A stretch of DNA of 64,000 bases, from contig JAVTVY010037342.1 of assembly GCA_036873755.1 (NCBI GenBank), positions 62,001 to 126,000 of the forward strand, in the 5' to 3' direction. The translations under genes and the position numbers were made by a program. Below are positions 39,001 through 48,105 of the stretch, in pieces. The notes beneath the pieces are model-generated. The model had not been told where the DNA came from. It did no database searches and saw only the letters and a list, made by a program, of their open reading frames with translations. The DNA comes from Hanleya hanleyi. Lineage: Eukaryota > Mollusca > Polyplacophora > Lepidopleurida > Hanleyidae. The stretch's first letter is position 1; each line of letters begins with the position of its first letter.

Positions 39001-42000
39001 TCAACTGTTCAATACGAAAGTTGGTATACATCATCGATACATCAAGCAACTTTCAATGAATTACCAAACCGGCTTTTCTGATTATCTGGAAATCCTGGAG
39101 GCCCTCTTTAATTTATGGGAAATCGATAATGATATCTGTTACCATTCAATTGTTTTATATGAAAGTTGGTATACATCATCGATACATCCAGATGCTTTGA
39201 ATCGGGACCTGATTGACCAAAAACCTTGGCGTCCATCTATAATTTATGCAAAAAGTGTAATGATATATATCTGATACCATTTAAGTGTTCTATACCAAAC
39301 TTGGTATACAGCATCGATGTATCAAGAGACTTGCAATGAATAACCACATCAGGTCCTCTGAGTGACGGGAAGGATGGGCGGCCATCTTTAATTTATGCAA
39401 AATCATTAATGATCTCGTTCTCTGATACCGTTCAAATGCTCGATGTAAAATTTGGTATACATCATCGATGCATCAAGAGACTTACGACAAATGAGTTCTG
39501 GTTTCTCTGATTGGGCGGAAACCTTGGTGGCCATCTTTAATTTATGCAAAATCTTTAATGATTTATATCTCTGATACCATTTCAGTGTTCTATACGAAAC
39601 TTGGTATACAGCATCAATGTATCAAGAGACTTTCAATGAATAACCACATCAGTTCCTCTGAGTGGCGGGAAGGATGGGCGGCCATCTTTAATTTATGCGA
39701 AATCAGTAATGATCTCTATCTCTGATACCGTTCAAATGCTCTATGTAAAATTTGGTATACATCATTGATGCATCAAGAAACTTATGTAATGAATACCAGT
39801 TTCTCTGATTGGACGGAAACCTTAGGGGTCATTTCTAATTGCAAAATTTTTGATAATCTGTATATTTTTGACTTGACTGCTTGGTGTTCGTGACACCTTG
39901 GTTCAAATTGAATACATTATGAATGTACCCAGAGCCGAGGGGTTTTCAGATGCGCAGCTCCGTATTATTGGGTTGTTTTACATTGGTAACTGGTAGGATT
40001 TGCTTATATTCAAGGGTGGCATTGATACATTTGACCTGTTTGATGCATTTTTTTCAGGGACTATCTGTTTAGTACAGCTTTCAGTATGTATTTATGATGC
40101 TTCTGGTTGAATGGCTGCCCATTGGCCCGGACACGTATTGGGTCTCCACATGCAAGTTCTAAAGTTGTCCGATTGAAACTGTACACTGCTTCATCACTGC
40201 AATGTAGTTAATCTGTTGGATGTCCTGGGAATCTTTTAACCGGTCCAAGTTAGAGAGTATTTGTCCATGCCTACAAGATGTCGCCACTGTCTGTTTGGCA
40301 AAGTGATGCTCATAATGAAATTTTTGCATCATTGTAACATTGATACTGTGTCGCTGGCTACCATTGTTGAGTCATATCGTCCAAATACTATGACACAACA
40401 CTATCAGCGTCATTTGGCTGACCTGGATATTTGCTTCATCCAGTAGCCATGGGAACATACCTTTACTGTGACTGGTTGGAAGACATTCATATTGAAAGAG
40501 ATTTGATGAGCAATTCTCTGTGGTTAAATAGTTTTATTAGTTTGTGTACAGCTGCTGTATACTACAAAGATGAGGGAAGAAGGTGTGTTGGTAAGATTGG
40601 CCAGATGTGTGGCACTGATGGTACAAGAGTTACTATGTATAGTAGCAGCATCTCTTGGGCCAGTATGGCCAATAGTAATATACCGGATATGTCCAGTTTA
40701 GACTTCAGTGAGACCCTTTAAAAAATACGAAAATGGGATTTCTTATCGGGCTGTATAACTTTGCATTACAAATTGCACTTTAGTTTTCTCAAAGTTTTGG
40801 ACAGAAAAGTGGTTGGCTTTTCCATAGTTGGGAAAAATGTGATGGCTGTCTCATCCAATATGGCACAGGAATATGTACACTGTGGACACAATTTGGATGG
40901 GAGTAATCTCATAACAAGAAGTTCCTTATTGCACAAGTCTACTTTTTCTGACTGAATGGGGAACTTGCATGTATGGGTCAGGGCTGATGGTTTAAATATG
41001 GGTTGGATGGGGTGGGGGGAGGACAATTCCATTCAAACTTCATTTTAGACAAACCTAAATATATACATGTATGGTATGATTGCTGGACTCTGATAACAGC
41101 ATATTTGTGTTTTCTGCTTGTAGGTCAGCCATTCTTGGGAAGTGGTCCTGTTGTGAATGTGGAGCTGGCTCAGAGAAAGGCCTCTGCCTTCTCTATGCGA
41201 GGTGGCGGTGGTGGCGGTGGTGGCAGTGGTGGCGGACGTGGCGGCGGACGTGGAGGCGGTGAGTAATTTGTATACCCAAATATTGGAGGGGGGGGGGGGG
41301 AATAAAGAGTTGACAAAGTTACATGGAGCTTTACTGTTCCTCGCATGAATGCCTTAACTATTTTATTGCATGGGGTGAGAGAATTACGGTTCTCCACAAA
41401 TGTAAAATCTGTATTGCCTCACAAGATGGAATATTTGTGGTATTCATAAGGAAAATGGATTGCTGCGAATTATGTAAGTGGATTTGACATGATTGATATC
41501 TTCTTCCTAATATCTCAGTAGATGGGTAATAATAAGTAGAATTGTTTATATCTGCAAAGATGTATATGCCTAATTATAAATGTTTAACACTGAATAATCA
41601 CATTCACAGAATTCAAATAATTATCAGTTTGGGATTGGATGAAATCGATTATTTGCCCGTCAAATTCATCAATGTTAATGTCACTGGAAGAATATATTTT
41701 GGCTAGTGCCATGGCTGGTCTATAATTGTTTTGTCGCTGGTCTACAAATTTCTTCTCTTTCCAATGAAAAACTTTGTTTCGCCGATGTTAATTGGATTGT
41801 TTCTGTCTGCAGGCCGTGGTCGTGGTGGTGGGGGCTTTGATGGTGGAGACAGGGGCCGAGGAGGTGGTGGTGGTAAGTTTGCCTAATGTTGTATATCGGG
41901 TCAAACAATTACACAAAAAATATGCTAAACAGCTTCTCCCAATAATTGGGATGTGGATTTGTTAGCGACTCTCAAGGTGTATTTGATAATGAATGTACTA

Positions 42001-44856
42001 CCAGGACTTTGCATTGGCAAACATGTGACTGTTTGTGCGCAAGTAGTCCTTTGAGTAATTTGAGACGTAATAATTCCCGATGTAGTTATGGTCTGTGAAA
42101 ATTGAAACCCAATACCTTTCACCCCATATAGAATCTTTATAGTATGGTATTATGGTCCGATGGCTTTGTTGATTCGACAGACATATAATACATTTTCATT
42201 TTATGCTTGCTTGTGTATACCCTTGGTCAATTGTGGCTGAAGGATATTGTCGTCGTCTCTCTGTCCATCTTTGAAGTTGTCACGATATCTCTTGAAGGAC
42301 TGGCAAGGCTTTCTAAATTCACACGACAGTTGCATCTGGCAATGGACCTATCAAAGATGACCAACCCTGACCTATTTTTTGTTTAGGTCAAACTCTATCT
42401 TAATAATAGATTTGGTACTTTGAGCATTACTCTCTACAGATTAAAGCTTTCTACCAAAGGGACAACTGCTTATTGACCAGAACTCCATTTAAGATGACTG
42501 AATTTGATGTATGTTTTGTTAGCACAGGTCTTGGAAGGATTAGACTTCTAAATCGAAAGTACAGCTGGTCATGGATCAGAAATTCTTTGAACAGGACTAA
42601 CTTTGACCTATTTTTTCTAGCTCAAGTAATATGGTAATGAAGTTAACGCAATACCTCGTGAAGCTTCAGAGCTAGTTTTTTCTGGATTTACATCTCGTAC
42701 AAATCTATATATTGATCGCAACCCTATTGAATTTGACTTGATCTCTCGAAGGTGGAAAAAAAAAAATTGAAAGTAGGTTTGCCTAGCATTTGTTCTTGAA
42801 CTAGTGGCATACTGCAGATCAGTCTTGGCCTATGTTCAAGATCAAACTTCATGAGAAAGTGGGTTCAGTGATGTTAATGCAATCTTTTGATAGATTACTG
42901 ATAGCCTTTCCAGATTTATACTGCATATATAACTGGTTATTAAACAGAACCATGTCAAGGATGGCTGACCTTGACTTCAATAAAGGGTTAATGACCAAAT
43001 TCAATTCAACAGGGTTTCTGGACCTATTGGTCTATTCTGTTGATTTCTTTCTTGTGCCCTGTAACCTTACGTACGATTGCCATTGTTATACTAGGTGGTG
43101 GTGGACCTGGCAGACAAGGAGACTGGACCTGCCCAGATGAGTAAGTATATTTCGATCCTTTGTAGGACTGAAAAAATAGGATTATTTTTGATTTGTAGTT
43201 AAAAACTGCTCTGGAAAATATTTCCTAAAACCTACCACATCTAACTTTTTTGCTGCCAAATGAAGGCCTTGTCCTGTAGATTTGTTTTCATAAATAAGTA
43301 TTACAACAATGTATAGCCAAGAGTCCCCCTGTGGCAAACTTGTCCTTAGAATCCATTTGTGCTACAGAGGAGTTTTACGAATAACAATATATATGTAACT
43401 CCGAAGAATGATATCATGGTTATAATGATCTATATTGAAATATAGATCATTATAACCATGATATCATTCTTCGGAGTTAAATGTATATTGTTCTTAGAAC
43501 TCTCAAATTCCTTTTTACCCTTCGACCAAAATTGCCCTAGGGATATTGACATTGTCATGCACCTGCATCCATCTGTGATTAGTGGGAACAAAAAAAATCA
43601 AATACATCAGTTACACGATATATTGGGCTTAGACTAAGCATGTATCCTGTCAGAATTGTCCGGTCCAGATAAATAAACAATTGATTTGGAAGGTTTTTTC
43701 TTCATAATCCTGGTCTTCAGTGCTAGGACAGGCTATCATTGTGGGATGTTTATTCTATTTTAGGAAATGTGGAAATAGTAATTTCAGCTGGAGGAATGAA
43801 TGTAACATGTGCCACTCTCCCAGGCCTGAAGGAGAAGGTGGTTCAGACAGTGATGATGGTAGGTCTGCTATGTTCTAACCAAAGTTGGTAAACACCTGGC
43901 AGATAAGACATTACCATTTCAACCTTCCACTCTTTTTGTCCATAAGATAGTCAAACATGTCCAGCTAATCATATTGTAGTTAGTGATTATCGTCACTATA
44001 TGGCAGAAATAGCGCTGAACGCGACGTTAAACCCTAACTCGCTCACTCTTGTCCATAAGATCCATGATAACAAGCCCTTATGAATCTCTTCCTGATCTTG
44101 CAGCTTCTCGAGATTGCAGGTTCTAATGCAATTGCCACTCATTGTCACACTTCTTAAAGAACTTTTACCCTCTGCTCAAGATAAGTTAAAGAATAATTGT
44201 ATTTAAAGAATGATTGTATTTTCAGGCACAATGTCGCTCTTTTTCTAAGGATTGGTTTGAAGTAATTGTCAACATATTCGTAACGCTGTTCTTCCCTTTG
44301 GACAGGTGGTCGTCGTGGTGGTCGCGGAGGTCGAGGTGGCAGAGGGTTTGGCGGTCGAGGTTATGGTGACCGTGGTGGATCAGGCGGCCGAGGTGGTTAC
44401 GGTGGACGAGGCGGGTTTGGTGACCGGGGTGGGAGAGGTGGAGGCTTCCGTGGCGGTCCCAGAGGAGGATTTGGTGACCGAGGCGGTCGTGGCGGCAGAG
44501 GAGGGTTAGTAATGTTACTTCAACTTCTCAAAGATAAATTTCTTAAAAATTAACTTGAACCTGAAAAAATCAACAGCCACTTATAACGAGTAATAACATC
44601 CTCCGACTCGAGCTTGATCAAGCTCTTTTCAATCCAAGTTTTCCTTTCCTTTATACATCACTTTGAACCTCGTGATCATTTTATTGCTGCACTGCCACAT
44701 TGAATTTGAGCATTTCTGTCAACCTTGCATGTAAGGTGTGGTACTATTGGTTCCTGATGATGGAGTTTATTGTATCAAACATCTTATTTGAATTCCTGTT
44801 CTATTTTTTTCAGTCGTGATGACCGAGGAGGTGACAGGAGGCCAAGACCTTATTAA
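15010..44856 (+). CDS. FUS: FET-family RNA-binding protein (FUS/EWSR1/TAF15/cabeza type), 17 coding exons, 495 aa
   Basis: Exons: 15010-15019, 22252-22294, 22676-22748, 23033-23153, 23573-23677, 24748-24969, 25546-25591, 30893-30924, 33344-33367, 36597-36700, 37302-37431, 41124-41258, 41813-41872, 43095-43140, 43764-43858, 44306-44504, 44814-44856. All have AG/GT borders, all phases agree, and they total 1488 nt. Domains: a Tyr/Gln/Ser/Gly low-complexity region (1-191), Gly/Arg linker (192-225), RRM (about 233-320; RNP2 IFVSGL, RNP1-like KGEATVTY), RGG (329-372), RanBP2 zinc finger (Cys381, 386, 397, 400), RGG (416-488) and a C-terminal RRPRPY PY-NLS. FET proteins bind RNA and RNA polymerase II, act in transcription and splicing, shuttle through transportin and form condensates. 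The three vertebrate paralogues are co-orthologous to one invertebrate gene, so the symbol is a family label. The tiny first exon (MAD plus one base) mirrors human FUS exon 1. Confidence 0.93.
15423..16013. mobile_element. Inverted-repeat element in FET intron 1
   Basis: The segment 15423-15508 (TAGTAAAGAATAGGAGCCAT...) recurs in reverse complement at 15937-16013, including CTCATTCCACAC and TTGTGAGGATTTGA. This is a MITE-like structure of about 590 bp with no coding sequence. Parts of the left arm contain a second inverted unit around 15530-15600 (AACGGTTGCAATACATCG). Confidence 0.55.
16520..17561. mobile_element. PIF/Harbinger-like non-autonomous element, 1042 bp
   Basis: The terminal inverted repeats GGCCTCTGTTAATTAATCTT... 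are identical for about 35 bp at both ends. TTA flanks both sides (16517-16519, 17562-17564). The uninterrupted copy of the host site in the opposite arm (20363-20376, reverse complement) reads CATCATTATCTC with a single TTA, so the duplication is real. A 3-bp TWA duplication with GG-start TIRs fits PIF/Harbinger. No transposase is visible. It contains a short direct duplication of GCATGCAAAAGTCGGACCTG at 16956-16997. Confidence 0.8.
17872..19351 (+). repeat. Tandem array, about 8 copies of a 148-158 bp unit
   Basis: GGTTCCCCTTGGGGTCTAG-type cores occur at 18131, 18289, 18445, 18602, 18760, 18914, 19068 and 19216. Each unit also has AATATGGCCACCAGGCGGCC and TTCTCAGGAACTACTGCATG. The array is led by a header (17872-17990) with GGGCCGAAGGCCC and GTCCGTCGTCCGTCGTCCG. 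This layout (unique header, tandem core, unique tail) resembles the pearl/CvA type of bivalve element. Open frames through it are translations of the repeat. Confidence 0.8.
19352..20170 (+). repeat. Direct repeats flanking the array tail
   Basis: TTCAGGGGRGACAAC...AAACTCATCTATTGCAGTTCTT occurs at 19352 and again at 20047, each followed by TTTCTCCAGTTA and CTACAGTGCCGTGGCACTAT. The first copy is split by the hairpin insertion at 19405-19590. The sequence between (19660-20040) has no recognisable gene. Confidence 0.6.
19405..19590 (+). mobile_element. Penelope-type insertion with a hammerhead-like ribozyme hairpin
   Basis: A 56-bp perfect inverted repeat (19438-19493 and 19524-19579) flanks a core reading CTGAGGA (19494-19500), A, a GCAGA/TCTGC stem with TTTA loop (19502-19515), GAAA (19516-19519) and GCTC. 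This matches the hammerhead consensus CUGANGA-stem II-GAAA with NUH = CUC, predicting cleavage after 19523. Stem III would be only AGCU, which is self-complementary, so it would need dimer pairing. The lead-in GGGGTAGCCGTGTTAGTCTA and GAGACTAAC resemble Penelope-related repeats known from other animals. AGTTCTTTAGTAA flanks both sides (19392-19404, 19578-19590), and the intact paralogous site at 20086 lacks the insert. Confidence 0.7.
20612..21168. mobile_element. Non-autonomous TIR element, about 556 bp
   Basis: ATTGGTACTTTGTAGTATTT at the left and its near-complement (AATCCTATGAAGTACCAAT) at the right form roughly 30-bp TIRs. It interrupts the right arm of the large 16150-21291 element, since the corresponding left-arm site (16255-16270) is intact. 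The target duplication is TA or TTA; substitutions prevent a firm call. A frame of 154 codons inside is not recognised as a protein. Confidence 0.65.
22252..24969 (+). CDS. FUS: FET exons 2-6: prion-like low-complexity domain
   Basis: These five exons (43, 73, 121, 105 and 222 nt) encode residues 4-191, built from Tyr-centred repeats such as YGQ, GYSQYGQ, SYGQQ and ASYGS. No Lys or Arg occurs before residue 194, and aliphatic residues are nearly absent. This is the composition that drives self-association and phase separation in FET proteins; in human FUS and EWSR1 the same region is the transcription-activating part of oncogenic fusions. Exons 5 and 6 are phase 1-1, so either can be skipped without a frameshift. 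Exon 6 has a tandem AGCAG acceptor. Confidence 0.92.
24746..24750 (+). promoter_or_regulatory. FUS: Tandem NAGNAG splice acceptor of FET exon 6
   Basis: TTTTTAGCAG offers two AGs 3 nt apart. Use of the first adds one Ala codon and use of the second omits it; both keep the frame. Confidence 0.6.
25230..25352. repeat. Small foldback element in FET intron 6
   Basis: ATTCTATGAATAACACCTTT near 25236 pairs with ATTCTATGGATAACAACTTT in reverse complement near 25350, with a GTGGAGC inner match. Probably a MITE of about 120 bp. Confidence 0.5.
25546..33367 (+). CDS. FUS: FET exons 7-9: small Gly/Ser/Arg linker exons
   Basis: Three very small exons (46, 32 and 24 nt) encode GGRSGGGSS..., [10 protein letters not shown] and GDGSYGSG and lie between introns of 5.3, 2.4 and 3.2 kb. 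Acceptors are TTTTCAAG, AATTTCAG and TTTTCTAG; donors are GTAAGC, GTAAGT and the weaker GTTAGT for exon 9. Exon 9 is phase 1-1, so skipping it removes 8 residues in frame. The junctions are assigned from phase and composition only; the exon 9 call is the least certain. Confidence 0.75.
25592..28539 (+). other. FET intron 7, first part: no gene
   Basis: I see no exon or RNA gene. There is a run of ACTTAA-type motifs near 26928-26955 and diffuse AT-rich sequence. The short open frames have no splice context. Confidence 0.4.
28540..28856. repeat. Small TIR element followed by a 73 bp tandem duplication
   Basis: CAGCCCACACAATT...CACCTCGGCAA at 28540-28564 is mirrored at 28679-28710 (TTGCCGAGGTGAG...AATTGTGTGGGCTG), giving an element of about 171 bp. 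Directly after it, a 73-bp unit (28711-28783) is duplicated at 28784-28856 with essentially one change (GACGGG/GATGGG). Located in FET intron 7. Confidence 0.7.
29905..30090. repeat. Degenerate short tandem units ending in a hairpin
   Basis: Three related units of about 40-50 bp (GTTTATCACT...GAACTCTT) precede a hairpin whose stem is GAGCAGTTCATCA paired with TGATGAACTGCTC. Located in FET intron 7. Confidence 0.45.
31915..32440 (+). repeat. Decayed copy of the GACCTTGACCTATTTT tandem family
   Basis: TTTCCGTCCGTCTGTTAAC followed by weak units with ACTGACCTTAACCTATTTCAT and TTTTGGAAGGATTTCATCTAGGC match the better-preserved array at 46264-47645. In FET intron 8. Confidence 0.5.
33505..34190. 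mobile_element. Palindromic MITE-like element in FET intron 9
   Basis: The left arm (GTTAAGGGTACAGATACCTCCTGCACACAC...) is mirrored by a right arm ending near 34180. Further inward matches are GCCAAAAGTATGCC, ACAGCTATGGCAATGTATAT and, around the centre, ACAGGAAATC/GATTTCCTGT. The total is about 690 bp with arms over 200 bp and no coding sequence. Confidence 0.65.
35041..35665. repeat. Weak inverted-repeat element in FET intron 9
   Basis: TTAAAGGGGAACCCAA near 35043 is mirrored by TTGGGTTCCCCTTTAA near 35639, with patchy internal similarity (GGTTGCRGAGAT). TGGTTACCATGGTAACC-type palindromes lie at about 35296-35360. Boundaries are uncertain. Confidence 0.4.
36597..41258 (+). CDS. FUS: FET exons 10-12: RRM and first RGG segment
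   Basis: Exon 10 (104 nt) encodes [19 protein letters not shown]... with RNP2 (IFVSGL). Exon 11 (130 nt) encodes [19 protein letters not shown]... with the Lys-rich KK loop typical of FET RRMs and the RNP1-like KGEATVTY. Exon 12 (135 nt) encodes the last strand ([11 protein letters not shown]) and then a Gly-rich RGG run. The splice positions after the IIK and WFNG motifs appear to match those in human FUS, which supports orthology. The exon 10 acceptor is AATAG, preceded by a pyrimidine run and a possible CTGAT branch site. FET RRMs lack the aromatic residues of canonical RNP1, as here. Confidence 0.92.
38756..39940 (+). repeat. Tandem array element (about 150 bp units) bounded by ACCCCTCGG / CCGAGGGGT
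   Basis: It begins TTTTTACCCCTCGG with a GTCCGTCTGTCCGTACGTCCG header and ends GAGCCGAGGGGT. The core has units with TTGGTATACATCATCGATGC at 39021, 39166, 39301, 39452, 39601 and 39752, spacing 135-151 bp, and GGCGGCCATCTTTAATTTAT. It lies in FET intron 11 and is the same architecture as 46264-47645. Confidence 0.75.
41813..41872 (+). CDS. FUS: FET exon 13: RGG segment
   Basis: 60 nt, phase 1-1, encoding [20 protein letters not shown]. Acceptor TCTGCAG, donor GTAAGT. RGG repeats bind RNA and are usual substrates of arginine methyltransferases in this family. Confidence 0.9.
42210..42760 (+). repeat. Decayed GACCTATTTT-type array in FET intron 13
   Basis: GTATACCCTTGGTCAATTGT, a GTCGTCGTCTCTCTGTCCATC header and three weak units with TGACCTATTTTTT...GGTCAA match the 46264 family. 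Confidence 0.5.
43095..43858 (+). CDS. FUS: FET exons 14-15: RanBP2-type zinc finger
   Basis: Exon 14 (46 nt) ends GDWTCPDE and exon 15 (95 nt) begins with KCGNSNFSW and continues to NECNMC. Together they form the W-x-C-x4-C...N...C-x2-C finger (Cys381, 386, 397, 400; Trp379; Asn390) that in FUS recognises GGU-containing RNA. The intron splits the finger between its first two cysteines. An acidic Ser/Asp tail (GGSDSDD) follows. Confidence 0.93.
43383..43493. repeat. Long near-perfect hairpin (about 54 bp arms) in FET intron 14
   Basis: The left arm ends ...GGTTATAATGATCTATATT and the right arm begins AAATATAGATCATTATAACC. The arms pair almost completely, with changes only near the outer ends (ATATATATGTAA/TTAAATGTATAT). 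The loop is one or two bases. Probably a foldback MITE. Confidence 0.75.
43985..44052 (+). mobile_element. SINE tail fragment in FET intron 15
   Basis: ATATGGCAGAAATAGCGCTGAACGCGACGTTAAACC followed by ACTCGCTCACTC resembles the 3' tail of the SINEs at 55547 and 55920. It is 5'-truncated. Confidence 0.5.
44306..44856 (+). CDS. FUS: FET exons 16-17: C-terminal RGG domain and PY-NLS
   Basis: Exon 16 (199 nt, donor GTTAGT) encodes repeated [10 protein letters not shown] and GYGGRG units. Exon 17 (43 nt) encodes [13 protein letters not shown] and the TAA at 44854-44856. The basic stretch followed by a terminal Pro-Tyr matches the transportin-binding PY-NLS of human FUS (RRERPY) and EWSR1 (RRDRPY). 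Confidence 0.94.
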
Positions 44857-45175
44857 ACAGCTCGATTTTAAGGTTTTAAACTACCCTATCTTGTCGTCGT
44901 GGAGAACTCAATATTTTGGACAAGGTGGTTTATCTGTTAAAAATTGTTGACTACGATCGTAACTATGTATTAATAGGTGTGGCTCGTGTATCACAACTGA
45001 TTCCATATGGACAAACTACAGCCAATGATCTGTACACTGTAATGTTGAGCATCATTCATCCTTCATCTTATCATCAACATCATGTCTCATCCTCTCATCT
45101 CATTTAATGTCAACAATTTTGTGATGTGGTTGTCTTTAATAAACTATGGAAAATAAAACCGGGAGACTTCTGTTT
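44857..45175 (+). terminator. FUS: FET 3'UTR and polyadenylation signals
   Basis: Two AATAAA hexamers lie at 45138-45143 and 45152-45157, about 280-300 bp after the stop codon. The cleavage site is probably within 10-30 bp of them. The 3'UTR contains a TCATC-rich stretch near 45050-45100. Confidence 0.75.
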
Positions 45176-45898
45176 ATTGTGTCGCCACGAATACTATTGG
45201 GGTTGACCGTCACAAATGCGACGGTCAGTTCTGTCCCTCTGTTAACATGTCATGCGATATCTACAGTTTCAGTTTATGCATTGGTTCCAGGTTGGGGACA
45301 AAGAAGAACACTTTTCATTCTGAGGTTAAGGTGAAGGTCACTGTGGCCCAAAAATGTGAAAATTGGATCCGTTGAAAATTTTAAATAATTTTGTGCTATG
45401 AAAGTGGTTTACTTTTTGCACTGTCACCTGACCTCCTGAACCTCAACATTGTCTGGATGATATATTGAGTTGTCATTCGCTACTGTATCGTCAGTAATGA
45501 TTCAACAAATATCCCGTTTTGCCAAATCTCTTCACAGGGCCATTGTCCAGAAGATGCCAAAGAGGCCTATTGATTTGAGGTCCCATAGCACCCAGAAAAT
45601 GTATATCGAACCTTGCTTGAACTCGTCAAAACTCCGAAGAAACGTATCTATTTGAGGTCAAAGTATTGGCAGTACAAAACTGAATCCAGCTCTGGACTCT
45701 CCAGTTGGCATTCACCAAGTGTAGTGAAACTTCTCAAGTGAACAGATTTGTCAAGCAGTTGAATTTAACCTTCTCAACTAAAAGGTTAGGGATGTCGCTG
45801 AGGATGGAGCTATTTGGGAGCCACAGGTCCAGATCGCACTATGCCAGAACCAGTTATTTTAGCCTTGTTTAAATATCTCTGGTTTGTGAAAGTTCAGT

Positions 45899-46260
45899 TT
45901 TTATGCGCCTGTCAAAAGGTGGACGTATTATGTGATGGCGGTTTCTGTCCGCCCGCTCGTCCCTCCTTTTCTGTCTGTCGGACATTTTTCTATCTACAGT
46001 TCCAATTTTTGGTGAGTGGATACCCTACGGGGAGACTGTCGCGTACCAAAATGAAGGTCGAGGTCAAAGGTCATTGGCCTAAAAAAACGGAAATCACTGA
46101 AGTTTCCGGTCTATATCTGTGAACATTTTCTATCCACAGTTGCAATTTTTTGTGAGTGGATACATTAGGTGGAGACGATGTGTCGTGTACCAAAATTGAA
46201 GTCTAGGTCAGAGGGCAAAGGTCACTTGCCTAAAATCAGGAAATCATTGATCATGGATGG
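45899..46260 (+). repeat. Repeat header with GGCGGACGTATTATGTGATGG motif
   Basis: TTTTTATGCGCCTGTCAAAAGGTGGACGTATTATGTG recurs at 48101 (better preserved) and in reverse near 53700. Units with TCTACAGTT-CAATTTTTTGTGAGTGG and ACCAAAATTGAAGTC follow. Confidence 0.65.
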
Positions 46261-46263
46261 TTT

Positions 46264-47648
46264 TTACCCCTCGGGCAAGGGTATTTCCGTCTGTCTGTCC
46301 ATCTTTCTTGTGAACACGATATCTCAAGAAGAATTATAGCCAGGCATTGTGAATTCATACCACATATGTATTGGGTGAAGGGTCAGAAGCCTATTAAAAA
46401 TGACTGACCTTGACCTATTTTATCAAGGTCAAATTCTAGTATTTGCTATATTTTTGGAAGAATTAAAGCTAGGGTCTCCAAATTCATATTACATATGCAA
46501 CTCGTGATTGACTAGAAGTCTATCCCAGTTGACTGACCTTGACCTATTTTTTATAGGTCATATACTGTTTATTGTGATATAAGATGAAGAAATAAAACTA
46601 GGCTTTCCAAATTAATACTATATATACATCTGGCGAAGGTCCAGAGGTGTACTGAAGATGACTGACCTTGACCTATTTTATCAAGGTCAAATTATAGTAT
46701 TTGCTATATTTTTTTAAGGATTGAAGCTAGGGTCTCCAAATTCATATTACTTATGTAACTGGTGATTGGCTAGAAGCCTATCCCAGTTGACTGACCTTGA
46801 CCTATTTTTTCAATGTCGTATACGGTTTATTATGGTCTAACATGAAATATATCCATGGTTTCCAAATTGATACTATGTATACACCTGGTGAAGGACCAGA
46901 GGTGTACTGAAGATGACTAACCTTGACCTATTTTATCAAGGTCAAATTTTAGTATTTGCTATATTTTTGGAAGGATTGAAGCTGGGGTCTCCAAATTCAT
47001 ATTACTCATACAACTCGTGACTGACTAGAAGCCTATCCCAGTTGACTGACCTCGACCTATTTTTTATAGGTCATATACTGTTTATTATGGTCTAACATGA
47101 AGAATATAGCTAGGCTTTTCAAATTAATACCATGTGTACATCTGGTGATGCTCCAAAGGTATGCTGAAGATGGCTGACCTTGACCTATTTTATCCAAGTC
47201 AGATTCTGTTTAGTACAATATTCTATGAAAGATTATATCTACATTATACAAATTTATATCACTTATGGCTGGACCTGAAGACATGAAGAATATCACTGAC
47301 CTTGACCTATTTTTAAAAGGCCAAATTCTATATGTTAAGTTTAAGATCTCCAAATTCATGTTCCCTATGCGATTAGAATTGACTTCAAAATTTTTGAAGA
47401 TGGCTGACCTTGATCTATATTTCCAAGATAAAATTACTTGATTGGATTATAAGCTTTTTAAAAGAGTATATTTAGAGCTAAGAATTCGGTCATGCTCTAC
47501 CAGAACCTCCGGCCTTGGCAAAAGCTGAACTACAGTCAACCCTAGTAGATCACATTTTTGTTATCTAGTTCTAAAAATACACTGATGATGTTATACAATG
47601 CAGGATTGCTGGGTGTAGACAATAACTGATAGCCGAGGGGTATTGAAG
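46264..47648 (+). repeat. Tandem array of GACCTTGACCTATTTT units, ACCCCTCGG...CCGAGGGGT bounded
   Basis: It begins TTTTTACCCCTCGGGCAAGG and ends GATAGCCGAGGGGTATTG. The core has about nine half-units containing ACTGACCTTGACCTATTTT plus TCTCCAAATTCATATTAC or TTTCCAAATTAATACTAT in alternation, so the higher-order period is about 290 bp. No gene. Confidence 0.75.
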
Positions 47649-47828
47649 CCCATGGGCTATTTTCTATCTACAGTTCTAATTTTTGGTGAGTGGATGCCCT
47701 AGGGGTGAACGATGTGTTGCATACCAAATGCAGGTCGAGGTCCGTGTGACCGAAAAATCAGGAAATCATTAAAAAAAAATCATTTTTTGTGAGTGGGTTC
47801 AGGATGAAATGAAGTGTCGCATATCAAA

Positions 47829-48105
47829 CAAGAGCCCAAGGGGCTTTAATATACGCCCATATGGAATTACACTGGTCCGAATTTCAAGGTTGTTTGATGG
47901 TCTTGATCCCAATTGGTAGCTAGCAATCCAGAGGTCTACGATTTTGTGCAACTGAGAATGTAACGTATATATCACAAGTTATATTGAATGCTAAACTAAA
48001 ATGGGCTTAACTCTTGGTAACTAGATGACGTTGAAAAAAGAGCGGAGAGCTTACATATCCCACACAGAAATTGACAATCGAACACGAGAAAATAGTAGTT
48101 TTTAT
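47829..48105 (+). repeat. Copy A of a dispersed repeat beginning AAGAGCCCAAGGGGCTT
   Basis: Inverted copies occur at about 51363-51719 (B) and 54965-55322 (C). All share TATACGCCC/GGGCGTATA, CATTCAATTTTAG-type text and AGAAAATAGTAGTTTT. Confidence 0.7.

Noticed and set aside
41170..41397. Proline-rich minus-strand frame opposite FET exon 12
   Set aside because: It is the antisense shadow of the Gly-rich RGG codons.
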